A DNA stretch of 36,758 nucleotides from DAOPZJ01 sp964587625 (GTDB taxonomy: Bacteria; Bacillota; Clostridia; Oscillospirales; JAKOTC01). A program made the translations under genes and the position numbers. The notes beneath the pieces were generated by a model, which was not told the DNA's origin, made no database searches, and was given only the letters and a program-made list of their open reading frames with translations. The first letter of the stretch is position 1. Each line of letters starts with the position of its first letter. Positions 7,430 through 15,969 of the stretch are shown here, in pieces. The DNA lies in contig CAZPLU010000023.1 in assembly GCA_964587625.1 (NCBI GenBank), positions 1 to 36,758 of the forward strand, read 5' to 3'.

Positions 7430-10400
7430 TTACAGTTCGTTATTATAGAGCTTTTGCAGGCGCAGCAGGTAGTCGTAGCGGTTCTTGGCGCCGACGACCG
7501 CCTCGTCGAAGAGGACTTCGGCGCGGTCCGGGAAGGCGCGTACCAGCGAGCTGTAACGCACTTCGGACAGCAAAAATTCCTTGAGGTCGGCGGCGGGCTC
7601 TTTGCTGTCGACGATAAATTTTCCGGTCTCGAGCGCCGGATTATAGCGGAACAGGTGCCAGTATCCGGCCGCGACCGCGCGTTTTTCCTCGGCCTGCGAA
7701 TTGGTCATGCCGCCTTTGATGCCGTGGTTGATGCACGGGGAATAGGCGATGATGATCGACGGGCCTTTGTAACTCTCGGCTTCGACGAACGCCTTGATGC
7801 ACTGGTTATAGTCGGCGCCCATCGCGACCTGCGCGGTGTAGATGTAGCCGTAGCTCATCGCGATTCCGGCGAGATCCTTTTTCTTGATGGATTTGCCCGC
7901 CGCGGCGAACTCCGCGACCTGGCCGATCTGGGAGGCCTTGGAGGCCTGTCCGCCGGTGTTGGAATAGACCTCGGTGTCGAACACGAGGACGTTGACGTCT
8001 TCGCCGGAGGCCAGCACATGGTCGAGACCGCCGAAGCCGATGTCATAGGCCCAGCCGTCGCCGCCGAAGATCCAGGTCGACTTTTTGACCAGCATATCGG
8101 CGTTTTCGAGGACCTTTTCCGCCAGCTTGCAGGCGTCGCAGGAGCAGACCTTGCCGTTTTTGAGCCACTCGGCCTCCCACTCAGTGCCGGTCATGTCGAT
8201 GCCGTCTTTGCAGGCGGCGAGCAATTTGGCGGACGCGCCCTTGGAGGCCGTGCGGTCGTCCATGGCGTCGAGCCATTCCTGTCCGGCGGCTTTGAGTTCG
8301 TCGGTACAATATTCGGCGGCGATGAGATCGCGCACCGTGTCGGCCAGCGCCGCGCGGCGCTGTTTGGCCGCGAGGTGGATGCCGAAGCCGTATTCGGCGT
8401 TGTCCTCGAACAGGGAGTTGCCCCACGCCGGACCGTAGCCCTCTTTGTTGACGGTGTACGGGACCGACGGCGAGGAGGACGCCCAGATCATCGAGCAGCC
8501 CGTGGCGTTGGCGATATACATCTGGTCGCCGTAGAGCTGGGTGGCGAGCTTGGCGTACGGGGTTTCGCCGCAGCCCGCGCAGGCGCCGGAGAATTCCAGC
8601 AGCGGCTGTTTGAACTGACTGCCCTTGACCGTGGTCGGCTTGAATTTTTCGCTGACCTCGGGTTTGGCGGGCAATTCGAACATATAGTCGAAATATTTTT
8701 GATCCTGCATATGGGACTCAAGCGGTTCCATTACGAGGGCTTTTTCGCCTTTGCGACCCGGGCAGACCTGCGCGCAGGAGCCGCAGCCGGTGCAGTCGTG
8801 CACCGACATTGTGACCGAGAATTGATAGCCGGGCATTCCGACCATATCGACGGTCTTTGCGCCCTTGGGCGCTTTGGCGGCCTCGTCGGGGGTCAGCGCG
8901 AAGGTGCGGATGACCGCGTGCGGGCAGACATAGGAGCAAAAGCCGCACTGGATGCAGTTTTCGGGCACCCAGGTCGGCACGTCGACCGCGATGCAGCGTT
9001 TTTCATACGCGGAGGAGCCCACGGGGAAGGTACCGTCCTCGATGCCTTTGTACACCGAGACCGGAATGCAGTCGCCGGCTTGCGCGTTGACGGGCAGCTG
9101 GAACTCCTTGATCCATTTGACGAGCGCCGGGTTTTTGCCGGTGATTTCGGGATGCGGGAACTTGCCGCTGCACTTGGCCCAGTCGGCGGGGACATTGACT
9201 TTGATGATGCTCTGAAGACCGCGGTCGATGGCGTCGTAGTTCATTTTGACGACCGCCTCGCCCTTATTGCCGTAGGACTTGAGGGCGGCGTCTTTCATAT
9301 ATTTGACCGCGTCGTCGATCGGGATGATGTCGGCGAGTTTGAAGAAAGCCGCCTGCAAAATCGTGTTGATCCTGCCGCCAAGGCCGATCTCTTTGCCGAT
9401 CGAGATACCGTCGACGGTGTAAAAATTGATGTTGTTCTTTGCGATATAGGCCTTCATATCGCCCGGTAATTTTTCAGACAGCTCGTCCGTGTTCCAGCCG
9501 CAGTTGAGCAGGAAGGTGCCGCCCGGCTTGACATCCTGAACCATATTGTATTTATCGACGAAGCTGGGGTTATGGCAGGCGACGAAAGAGGCCTTGTTGA
9601 TCAGATAGGAACTCTTGATCTTTGTATGGCCGAAGCGCAGATGCGAGATCGAGACGCCGCCGCTCTTTTTGGAGTCGTAATAAAAATACGCCTGCGCGTA
9701 CATGTCGGTGTGGTCGCCGATGATCTTGACCGAGTTCTTGTTCGCGCCGACCGTGCCGTCGGAACCCAAACCCCAAAATTTGCAAGCGGTCGTGCCCTCG
9801 GGCGCCGTGTCTTCGATGTCGGGAACTTCGAGCGAGGTGTGGGTCACGTCGTCAATGATGCCGACGGTGAAATGGTTCTTGCCGCCGTCTTTCATGTTGT
9901 CGTAGACCGCTTTGATCATGGCGGGGGTGGTGTCCTTGGAGCCCATGCCGTAACGGCCGCCGGTGATTCGGACTCCTTCAAATTCGGTGTCGTGCAGCGA
10001 CGCGATCACGTCGAGATAGAGCGGTTCGCCGACCGCGCCCGGTTCCTTGGTGCGGTCGAGGACGCTGATGCGTTTGACCGTCTTGGGGATGACCGAAAGA
10101 AAATGCTTGACCGAAAACGGATTATACAGATGAACCTTGATAAGACCCAGTTTTTCGCCTTTGGAATTGAGATAATCGATGGTCTCCTCGATGGCGTCGC
10201 AGACAGAGCCCATGGCGACGATGACCTTGTCGGCGTCTTTTGCGCCGTAATAGTTGAACAGGCCGTAATCGGTGCCGATCGCCTTGTTCACCTGATTCAT
10301 ATAGTCCTCGGTGATGCCGACGATATCGTCGTAAAACGGGTTGCAGGCCTCGCGGGACTGAAAGAAGGTGTCGGGGGTTTGCGCCGTGCCGCGCAGCACC

Positions 10401-11038
10401 GGATGCTCCGGATTCAGCGCATTGGCGCGGAACGCCTTGACGGCGTCGAAATCGACCATATCGGACAGGGTGTTATAATCCCAGACCTCGATCTTCTGCT
10501 GCTCGTGAGAGGTGCGGAAGCCGTCGAAAAAGTGCATAAAGGGGATGCGGCCCTTGATCGCCGCCAGGTGCGCCACCGCGCCCAAATCCATGCATTCCTG
10601 GACGCTGTTGGAACACAGCAACGCGAAGCCCGTCTGGCGGCAGGCGTTTACGTCGGAGTGGTCGCCGTTGATGGAGAGCGCCGCAGCCGCTATCGCACGG
10701 GCGGTGACGTGCATGACGCCGGGCAGCAGTTCGCCCGCCATCTTGTACATATTCGGGATCATGAGCAGTAGACCCTGGGAAGCCGTATAGGTCGCGGTGA
10801 GCGCGCCGCCCTGCAGCGAGCCGTGCATCGTGCCCGCGGCGCCGCCCTCCGACTGCATCTCGACGACATTGACCTGCTGTCCGAAGATGTTCTTGACGCC
10901 GTTCGCCGACATTTTGTCGACTTCGTCGGCCATCGGGGAGGACGGCGTGATCGGGTAGATCGCCGCGACCTCGGTGAACGCGTAGGATACATACGCGGCC
11001 GCGGTATTGCCGTCCATGGTCTTGAGTTTTCTTGCCAT
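7430..11038 (-). CDS. nifJ: Pyruvate:ferredoxin (flavodoxin) oxidoreductase
   Basis: A 1202-residue single-chain PFOR that oxidises pyruvate with CoA to acetyl-CoA and CO2 and passes electrons to ferredoxin, the central pyruvate step of strict anaerobes. Order of domains: pyrimidine-binding N-terminus (MDGNTAAAYVSYAFTEVAAIYPITPSS), the domain with QSEGGAAGTMHG, the CoA-binding region, and two [4Fe-4S] motifs (CIQCGFCSYVCP near residue 692, CTGCGSCAQVCPG near 747). The C-terminal TPP domain has GACAGCGETPY near 820 and GGDGWAYDIGFGG near 992, followed by SNTGGQASK. All expected motifs and the normal length are present. The start has AAGGAGGT 7-8 nt upstream. It is monocistronic between its own promoter (11112-11140) and terminator (7383-7411). 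Confidence 0.97.
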   Translation of the reverse strand: MARKLKTMDGNTAAAYVSYAFTEVAAIYPITPSSPMADEVDKMSANGVKNIFGQQVNVVEMQSEGGAAGTMHGSLQGGALTATYTASQGLLLMIPNMYKMAGELLPGVMHVTARAIAAAALSINGDHSDVNACRQTGFALLCSNSVQECMDLGAVAHLAAIKGRIPFMHFFDGFRTSHEQQKIEVWDYNTLSDMVDFDAVKAFRANALNPEHPVLRGTAQTPDTFFQSREACNPFYDDIVGITEDYMNQVNKAIGTDYGLFNYYGAKDADKVIVAMGSVCDAIEETIDYLNSKGEKLGLIKVHLYNPFSVKHFLSVIPKTVKRISVLDRTKEPGAVGEPLYLDVIASLHDTEFEGVRITGGRYGMGSKDTTPAMIKAVYDNMKDGGKNHFTVGIIDDVTHTSLEVPDIEDTAPEGTTACKFWGLGSDGTVGANKNSVKIIGDHTDMYAQAYFYYDSKKSGGVSISHLRFGHTKIKSSYLINKASFVACHNPSFVDKYNMVQDVKPGGTFLLNCGWNTDELSEKLPGDMKAYIAKNNINFYTVDGISIGKEIGLGGRINTILQAAFFKLADIIPIDDAVKYMKDAALKSYGNKGEAVVKMNYDAIDRGLQSIIKVNVPADWAKCSGKFPHPEITGKNPALVKWIKEFQLPVNAQAGDCIPVSVYKGIEDGTFPVGSSAYEKRCIAVDVPTWVPENCIQCGFCSYVCPHAVIRTFALTPDEAAKAPKGAKTVDMVGMPGYQFSVTMSVHDCTGCGSCAQVCPGRKGEKALVMEPLESHMQDQKYFDYMFELPAKPEVSEKFKPTTVKGSQFKQPLLEFSGACAGCGETPYAKLATQLYGDQMYIANATGCSMIWASSSPSVPYTVNKEGYGPAWGNSLFEDNAEYGFGIHLAAKQRRAALADTVRDLIAAEYCTDELKAAGQEWLDAMDDRTASKGASAKLLAACKDGIDMTGTEWEAEWLKNGKVCSCDACKLAEKVLENADMLVKKSTWIFGGDGWAYDIGFGGLDHVLASGEDVNVLVFDTEVYSNTGGQASKASQIGQVAEFAAAGKSIKKKDLAGIAMSYGYIYTAQVAMGADYNQCIKAFVEAESYKGPSIIIAYSPCINHGIKGGMTNSQAEEKRAVAAGYWHLFRYNPALETGKFIVDSKEPAADLKEFLLSEVRYSSLVRAFPDRAEVLFDEAVVGAKNRYDYLLRLQKLYNNEL

Positions 11039-11111
11039 TTATTGAACCTCCTTGAAGATAGAAATGACGTAAATCATGATAAAAGCGGCATCACGGGGAA
11101 CGCCACCCCTT

Positions 11112-11140
11112 ATGATACCACTTTTTTGCGTTTGTGTAAA
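11112..11140 (-). promoter_or_regulatory. Promoter of nifJ
   Basis: On the minus strand TTTACA (11135-11140) and TATCAT (11112-11117) are separated by exactly 17 bp, about 74 bp before the nifJ start. It lies between araD and nifJ, so nifJ need not depend on readthrough from araBD. Confidence 0.7.
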
Positions 11141-11154
11141 CATTTTTTGACGAA

Positions 11155-11844
11155 TTACCGTTGGCCGTAATAAGAATTTTTGCCGTGCTTGCGGTAATAA
11201 TGCCGTTGGCGCAGGGTCGCCGAGAGCTGCGGGAGCTCGGGGTCGAGGCCGTCGGAGTGGTAGGCCAGCGCGGCGATCTCCTCGAGCACTTCGGCGCAAA
11301 AAACCGCCTCATGGCAGTCCTTGCCCCAGCAGAACGGCCCGTGGCCAGCCACGAGACAGGCCGGAATTTCATACGGGGAGAGGTCTTCAAAGGTCTCGGC
11401 GATCACGAGGCCGGTGTTTTTTTCGTAGCCGATGGCGATCTCGTCGTCCTCGAGGTCGCGGGTGCAGGGGATCTCGCCGTTGAAATAGTCGGCGTGGGTC
11501 GTGCCCAATACCGGGATGTTCAAAACGGCCTGCGCCCAGGCGGTCGCCCAGTGCGAATGGGTGTGCACCACGCCGCCGATGCCGGGAAAGGCGCGGTACA
11601 GCACCGCGTGGGTCGGCGTGTCGGACGAGGGGTTTTTGTCGCCCTCCACCACATTGCCGTCGAGGTCGACGACGACCATGTCCTTTGCGGTCAGTTGATT
11701 GTAGGATACGCCCGACGGCTTGATGACGAACAGCTTGCTTTCGAAATCGAAGCCGCTGGCGTTGCCGAATGTGAACTTGACAAGGCCGCTTTTGACCAGT
11801 TCCAGATTGGCGATTAAAACTTGTTCTTTCAACTCTTCGAGCAT
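11155..11844 (-). CDS. araD: L-ribulose-5-phosphate 4-epimerase
   Basis: A 229-residue class II aldolase/epimerase-family protein. It converts L-ribulose 5-phosphate to D-xylulose 5-phosphate, the last specific step of L-arabinose catabolism. Seen: FTFGNASGFD (phosphate-binding loop, usually GNVSG.D), IKPSGVSYNQL, SSDTPTHAVLYRAFPG, the zinc ligands in VVHTHSHWA and a third His in LVAGHGPF, and the AraD-type LGTTHADYFNGEIPCTR. The start has AAGGAGATCAAGAA directly before ATG. Its first 16 nt overlap the end of araB, so the two are translationally coupled. The family also contains fuculose aldolases, but length, motif set and araB partnership favour AraD. Confidence 0.94.
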   Translation of the reverse strand: MLEELKEQVLIANLELVKSGLVKFTFGNASGFDFESKLFVIKPSGVSYNQLTAKDMVVVDLDGNVVEGDKNPSSDTPTHAVLYRAFPGIGGVVHTHSHWATAWAQAVLNIPVLGTTHADYFNGEIPCTRDLEDDEIAIGYEKNTGLVIAETFEDLSPYEIPACLVAGHGPFCWGKDCHEAVFCAEVLEEIAALAYHSDGLDPELPQLSATLRQRHYYRKHGKNSYYGQR

Positions 11845-13457
11845 TTCTTGATCTCCTTCAGGCGTTTCATGACGTCGTTGCCGCCTCTGCCGAAATAGTC
11901 GTGCAGCATGCGGTATTCATAAAATAATTTTTGATAAACCCGGGCGTTTTCGGCGTTCGGCATATAGGTCTTGCTCTCGGCGGCGCCCATTTTGGCGATG
12001 GCGGCCTCGACGGTCGGATACGCCTTTCCGGCGACCGCGCCGAAGATGGCGCTTCCCAATGCGGGCCCTTGGCTTGCCGCCGCGACGACGACCGGGATAT
12101 TCAGCACGTCGGCGTAGATCTGCATCATCAGCGGGTCTTTTTGGCTGATGCCGCCGCTTGCGTACATCACATCGACCGCCAGCCCGTTTTCGCGGAAGTT
12201 GTCGACGATCATGCGGGTGCCGTAGGCGGTCGCCTCGATCAGGGCGCGGTAGATCTCCTCGGGCTTGGTCTGCAGCGTCATGCCGGCGATCATACCGGTC
12301 AGGTCGACGTCGACGAGCACCGAGCGGTTGCCGTTCCACCAGTCGAGCGCGACGAGGCCGCTCTCGCCGACCGCGAGCGCCTGCGCCTTTTCGCGCAGGA
12401 ATTGATGCGCGTTGCCGTGCTTTTTATAGTCCTCGGGCAGGCAGTTTTGGATGAACCATGAGAAATGGTCGCCGACGCAGCTCTGTCCCGCCTCGTAGGC
12501 GAACAAGCCCGGCAGCACGCCGTCCTCGACGACGCCGCAGATGCCCGGCACCTTGATGTCGCGGTCGCTCATGATGATGTGGCAGGTCGAGGTGCCCATG
12601 ATGGCGAGCAGTTTTCCGACTCCGCTTATGCCGACGGCGGGCAGGCAGACATGCGCGTCGACGTTGCCGACGCTGACCGACGTACCCTTGCGCAGCCCCG
12701 TGAGCTTTGCGGCGGCCTCGCTGATGCCGCCCGCGCAGGAGCCGAGCGGCGAGACCGTCGGGCAGACCTTTTCGGCGATAAAGTTTTCAAGTTTCGGGTC
12801 GAGCGAGGCATAAAAGCTGCGCTGGGGATAGCCGACTTTTTTATTATATAACCATTTATAGCCCGCGGCGCAGGCGTTTTTGGTCTCGTTTCCGGTCAGC
12901 ACGCGCACGATCCAGTCGCCCGCTTCTTCAAAACGCGCCATCGCGTCGTAGACCTCGGGGGCCTGTTGGACGAGCTCCATGACCTTGGGAACCGCCCACT
13001 CGGACGAGATTTTCCCGCCGTAATTGCGCAGCCATGCCTGATTCGAGGCCAGCTTGTTGAGGGTGTTGGCCTGCGGCTGGGCGGCGTGGTGCTTCCAGAG
13101 CTTGACATAGGCGTGGGGGTTTTGTTCGAACTCGGGGTAAAAGCAGAGCGGGACGCCGTCTCCGTCGACCGGCAGCACGGTGCAGGCGGTGAAGTCCGTT
13201 CCGACCCCGACGACGCTTTTAGGGTCGATATCCTTGAGAATCTCGGGGATGGTGTGCGTGAGCACATCGATGTAGTCGCGGGGGTGCTGGAGCGCGTAAT
13301 CGGGCGGGAGGGGCGTGCCGCAGGGCAGGCGGGTGTCCATAACCCCGTGCGGGTAGTCGTAAACCGCAGAGGCGGCTTCGCTTCCGTCGGCAATGTCGAC
13401 CAAAACCGCCCTGCCCGAGAGCGTTCCGTAATCGATTCCGATCGCATATTTTTTCAT
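11829..13457 (-). CDS. araB: Ribulokinase (FGGY family)
   Basis: A 542-residue FGGY carbohydrate kinase that phosphorylates L-ribulose with ATP. Seen: the ATPase-fold N-terminus YAIGIDYGTLSGRAVLVD, GTDFTACTVLPVDGDG, GNVDAHVCLPAVG, MGTSTCHIIMS, a second fold with ALDWWNGNRSVLVD, and GGISQKDPLMMQIYADVLNIPV near the C-terminus, the usual AraB signature region. A longer frame reaches 13496, but the ATG at 13457 has AAAGGATGG about 10 nt upstream and begins right at the conserved MKKYAIGIDYG, so it is chosen. araD overlaps the 3' end. The promoter at 13498-13526 is back to back with that of the arabinofuranosidase gene. araA is not in the window. Confidence 0.95.
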   Translation of the reverse strand: MKKYAIGIDYGTLSGRAVLVDIADGSEAASAVYDYPHGVMDTRLPCGTPLPPDYALQHPRDYIDVLTHTIPEILKDIDPKSVVGVGTDFTACTVLPVDGDGVPLCFYPEFEQNPHAYVKLWKHHAAQPQANTLNKLASNQAWLRNYGGKISSEWAVPKVMELVQQAPEVYDAMARFEEAGDWIVRVLTGNETKNACAAGYKWLYNKKVGYPQRSFYASLDPKLENFIAEKVCPTVSPLGSCAGGISEAAAKLTGLRKGTSVSVGNVDAHVCLPAVGISGVGKLLAIMGTSTCHIIMSDRDIKVPGICGVVEDGVLPGLFAYEAGQSCVGDHFSWFIQNCLPEDYKKHGNAHQFLREKAQALAVGESGLVALDWWNGNRSVLVDVDLTGMIAGMTLQTKPEEIYRALIEATAYGTRMIVDNFRENGLAVDVMYASGGISQKDPLMMQIYADVLNIPVVVAAASQGPALGSAIFGAVAGKAYPTVEAAIAKMGAAESKTYMPNAENARVYQKLFYEYRMLHDYFGRGGNDVMKRLKEIKKCSKS

Positions 13458-13497
13458 TGAGCAGACCATCCTTTCGCGTCCCTGCATGTTTTCCATA

Positions 13498-13526
13498 ATT
13501 TTATCATATTGACATCAAATTGGCAA
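13498..13526 (-). promoter_or_regulatory. Promoter of araBD
   Basis: The minus strand carries TTGCCA (13521-13526), a 17-bp spacer and TAAAAT (13498-13503). It overlaps the opposite-strand promoter of the arabinofuranosidase gene, so one regulator could control both directions. No clear operator palindrome was found. Confidence 0.65.
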
Positions 13527-13538
13527 CAGGGCTATAAT
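13509..13538 (+). promoter_or_regulatory. Promoter of the GH51 gene
   Basis: Perfect TTGACA at 13509-13514 and perfect TATAAT at 13533-13538 with an 18-bp spacer, ending 28 bp before the start codon. It overlaps the araB promoter on the other strand. Confidence 0.8.
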
Positions 13539-13566
13539 GAATACAAACCCTGAGGAGGATAATTTC

Positions 13567-14994
13567 ATGAAAATGACCATCGACTGCACCAACCGCAAAA
13601 GCGTGATCGCGCCCGAACTTTACGGCAGCTTCGCCGAGCACCTCGGCAGATGTATCTACGAGGGGCTTTTCGTCGGCGAGGACTCGACGATCCCCAATAA
13701 AAACGGCATGCGCACCGACGTGGTGAACGCGCTCCGCGAGTTGAAGCTGCCTGTTCTGCGCTGGCCGGGCGGCTGCTTTGCCGACGAATACCACTGGCGC
13801 GACGGAATCGGCCCGAAGGAAAAGCGCCCGCCGATGATCAACACCCACTGGGGCGGCGTCAGCGAAGACAACAGCTTCGGCACGCACGAGTTTTTGGAAC
13901 TGTGCGAGCAACTGGGCTGCGAGCCGTATATCGCGGGAAACGTCGGCAGCGGCACGGTCGAGGAGATGTCGAAATGGATTGAATACATGACCGCCGAGGG
14001 CGATTCCGAGATGACCCGCCTGCGCAGGCAAAACGGGCGCGAGAAGCCGTGGAAGGTCAAGTATTTCGGCGTCGGCAACGAGAACTGGGGCTGCGGCGGC
14101 AACATGACCGCCGAGTTTTACGCGCACCAATACCGCCGGTACGCGACCTACTGCCGCAATTATCCGGGCAACAAGCTCTATAAGGTGGCCTGCGGATCCT
14201 ATGACGCCAATTATGCCTGGACCGAGACGATCATGCCGCTGGTCAAGGACAACTGCGACGCGATTTCGCTGCATTTTTACACCTGGTGCAAAGCGAGGGC
14301 GCGCGAACTGACGCTTGAACAATACGGCGAATTGATAAAGCGCGCGCGCCTGATCGGGAAATTCATCGACGGGCATTTGGGCGTCATGAACCGGTACGAC
14401 CCCGAACACAAAATCAAGCTGATCGTGGACGAGTGGGGGACGTGGTATCACAAAGAGCTAGGCAGCGTGGACGGGTTTTTATACCAGCAGAGCACGATGT
14501 CCGACGCGCTGGTCGCGGCGATCACGTTCGACATTTTTAACGCGCGCTGCGACCGCATCAGCATGGGCAACATCGCCCAAACGGCGAACGTGCTGCAGGC
14601 GGTGGTGCTGACCGAGGGCGAGCGGATGGTCAGGACGCCGACGTTTTACGCGTTTAAGCTCTATACCGGACACATGGGGAACACGCTGCTCGGGTCGTTC
14701 GCCGAAAACGAAGACGACAACATCTCCCACACCGCCTCGGTCAACAAAAACGGCGAGGTGTTTTTGACGATCTCCAACGCGTCGTTGGACAAGCCTTACG
14801 AATTTGACGCAACGGCGGTCGGGCATGAGGTCAAAGCGGTCAAAGCCGAGATCATCTCCGCCGACCGTTTGGCTTATAACGATTTCGGAGAACCCGAGCG
14901 GGTCAACATCAAGCCGTTTGACGGCGTAAAAATCGCACACGGCGGGTTGAAGATCACATTGCCGCCGTGCAGCGTCGCCTCAGTGAAGTTTTAA
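13567..14994 (+). CDS. abfA: Intracellular alpha-L-arabinofuranosidase, GH51
   Basis: A 475-residue family 51 glycoside hydrolase releasing terminal L-arabinofuranose from arabinan or arabinoxylan oligosaccharides. The (beta/alpha)8 barrel shows the N-terminal ELYGSFAEHLGRCIYEG and LRWPGGCFADEYHWRDGIGP. The acid/base Glu172 lies in VGNENWGCGG, and the nucleophile Glu289 in IVDEWGTWY. A C-terminal beta domain ends in LPPCSVASVKF. There is no signal peptide, so it acts on imported oligosaccharides. The ATG at 13567 follows GAGGAGG by 8-9 nt; an upstream in-frame ATG at 13537 overlaps the -10 element and is rejected. It stands divergent to araBD, which process the product. Length is standard for the family. 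Confidence 0.95.
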   Translation: MKMTIDCTNRKSVIAPELYGSFAEHLGRCIYEGLFVGEDSTIPNKNGMRTDVVNALRELKLPVLRWPGGCFADEYHWRDGIGPKEKRPPMINTHWGGVSEDNSFGTHEFLELCEQLGCEPYIAGNVGSGTVEEMSKWIEYMTAEGDSEMTRLRRQNGREKPWKVKYFGVGNENWGCGGNMTAEFYAHQYRRYATYCRNYPGNKLYKVACGSYDANYAWTETIMPLVKDNCDAISLHFYTWCKARARELTLEQYGELIKRARLIGKFIDGHLGVMNRYDPEHKIKLIVDEWGTWYHKELGSVDGFLYQQSTMSDALVAAITFDIFNARCDRISMGNIAQTANVLQAVVLTEGERMVRTPTFYAFKLYTGHMGNTLLGSFAENEDDNISHTASVNKNGEVFLTISNASLDKPYEFDATAVGHEVKAVKAEIISADRLAYNDFGEPERVNIKPFDGVKIAHGGLKITLPPCSVASVKF

Positions 14995-15003
14995 CCAATT
15001 TAT

Positions 15004-15240
15004 ATGCCTTGCAAATGTCTGTTAAAAGACGGAGAGCCGTTGTATGACGCGGTTTCCGCTTATCTTAACGCGCTGCCGGAAGATTTGAAAGCCGACGAAA
15101 AAACGGTGAGGCAGCGGCTGGCGGTCTGCGAAAAATGCGATTTTCTCTGGGACGGCATCTGCCGCAAATGCGGGTGTTATGTGCAGGCGCGCGCCGCGAA
15201 AAAAGAGCAGCGTTGTGCGCATGAAAGCCGATTTTGGTAA
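15004..15240 (+). CDS. Small cysteine-rich DUF6171-like protein
   Basis: A 78-residue protein with a C-terminal metal-binding pattern: CEKCDFLWDGICRKCGCYVQARAAKKEQRCAHESRFW, that is C-x2-C-x8-C-x2-C-x-C...C. This layout matches the small Firmicutes DUF6171 family, which ends in CGC(F/Y)V..RAA....CP. A CKC pair lies at the N-terminus (MPCKC). Its function is unknown; zinc or iron-sulfur binding is likely from the cysteines. It starts 9 nt after the GH51 gene and probably rides on its transcript. No good Shine-Dalgarno sequence is visible, so expression may depend on coupling to the upstream gene. Confidence 0.7.
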   Translation: MPCKCLLKDGEPLYDAVSAYLNALPEDLKADEKTVRQRLAVCEKCDFLWDGICRKCGCYVQARAAKKEQRCAHESRFW

Positions 15241-15273
15241 ATTAAGCAGTCAGTTGAATTAGTGCCTTCCGTC

Positions 15274-15298
15274 GTAGGGGTGGCCCCATGTGGCCGCC
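15274..15298 (-). repeat. Hairpin repeat B, inverted copy
   Basis: GTAGGGGTGGCCCCATGTGG and the following CCGCC match the reverse complement of the B hairpin of the 6.6-7.3 kb block, with one T for C in the stem. It lies 34 bp after the DUF6171-like gene. Confidence 0.75.
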
Positions 15299-15394
15299 AG
15301 CCGATACCGGTTTCTTGAATGCGTCCAACTCCGTATTTATCACAAATATGAGCAACCTCGTGTGGGCACATGAAATTTGATATCAAAAATGACA

Positions 15395-15422
15395 GCGGGC
15401 GGCCACATGGGGCCGCCCCTAC
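15395..15422 (+). repeat. Hairpin repeat B, direct copy
   Basis: GCGGGCGGCCACATGGGGCC then GCCCCTAC, the same 8-bp stem and ACATGG loop as copy 2 of the block at 7.1 kb. With the inverted copy at 15274 it makes a pair about 120 bp apart in opposite orientation. Confidence 0.8.
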
Positions 15423-15654
15423 GGTTTATATATTCAAATTTCGGTTAATTGATCATTTCAGCGCCTTCGGGGACGGTGCAGGAGAGGTCGAGCCGCCGCA
15501 CATGAACGGCGATTTTACCTTTGGGGTGATTTTGCAAACAGAAGGGCAAGGGTGAAAACGAATCGACAAATAACGACTTTTTACCCGAAGAACCGCGCGG
15601 ATTTTCAAAAGCTTTAGGAAAAACCGTTGAAATATTTTAAGATTAACACGGGAA

Positions 15655-15792
15655 TTAAACGGGGCAATCTTCCAAAACACCAAAAACGGCATATCCGTGC
15701 TTTTCATAAAAATCCCTCGCCCGGAAGTCAAACGTGTCTGAATGAGCAATACTACGGTGTTTCCCTTTTGCAATCGTTTCGACATCCGCCCA
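15655..15792 (-). pseudogene. Relic of a GNAT N-acetyltransferase gene (C-terminal part)
   Basis: On the minus strand an open stretch of 45 codons without a usable start reads DVETIAKGKHRSIAHSDTFD, then FRARDFYEKHGYAVFGVLED and CPV, then stop. The TFDF.A..FYEKHGY.VFG.LED.P pattern is the acetyl-CoA-binding end of GNAT acetyltransferases. The N-terminal two thirds of the domain are missing upstream, where an in-frame stop lies at 15793. The usual last residues after the LED.P motif (GH..YYL.K) are also lost. A further readable tail on the same strand (15440-15500, GKIAVHVRRLDLSCTVPEGA) may be another relic, but it is not recognised. Confidence 0.55.
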
Positions 15793-15969
15793 TCATGCGA
15801 ACAAACCGCCTTTCATCATTCAAACGGCACATTTTGTCATGGATTTTGTTAAAAATTTCGACGGTTGACCGAAAACGGAACCGTAATACTATATTCGTAT
15901 CACTTTGACGCCGTTGTTTGTTTTTCAGTCGAGACGGCGGCGTTTTATTACGGGAGATCAATCAATCAT

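Larger units (their letters stand above)
15241..15969. other. Gene-poor interval with relics and M23 leader
   Basis: About 730 bp without an intact gene. It holds two B hairpins, the GNAT relic and the leader of the M23 gene. Between 15905 and 15946 ACGCCG and CGGCGT could pair and are followed by TTTTA, a possible attenuator-like stem before the M23 gene. The possible promoter is TTGACC (15865-15870) with TACTAT (15887-15892), which is weak. Confidence 0.5.

Noticed and set aside
6965..9469. 834-codon plus-strand open frame overlapping nifJ
   Set aside because: It starts in hairpin repeats and then runs antisense through nifJ; its Gly/Ala/Asp/Arg/Val-rich wording is the mirror of a GC-rich gene. 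nifJ has every expected motif on the other strand.
9572..10771. 399-codon plus-strand open frame antisense to nifJ
   Set aside because: Same mirror effect of codon bias; no motif, no ribosome site, and the opposite strand codes for a complete conserved enzyme.
15453..15785. 110-codon minus-strand frame across the GNAT relic
   Set aside because: It is a different frame from the one showing the GNAT motif, and it has no family-like sequence or ribosome site.
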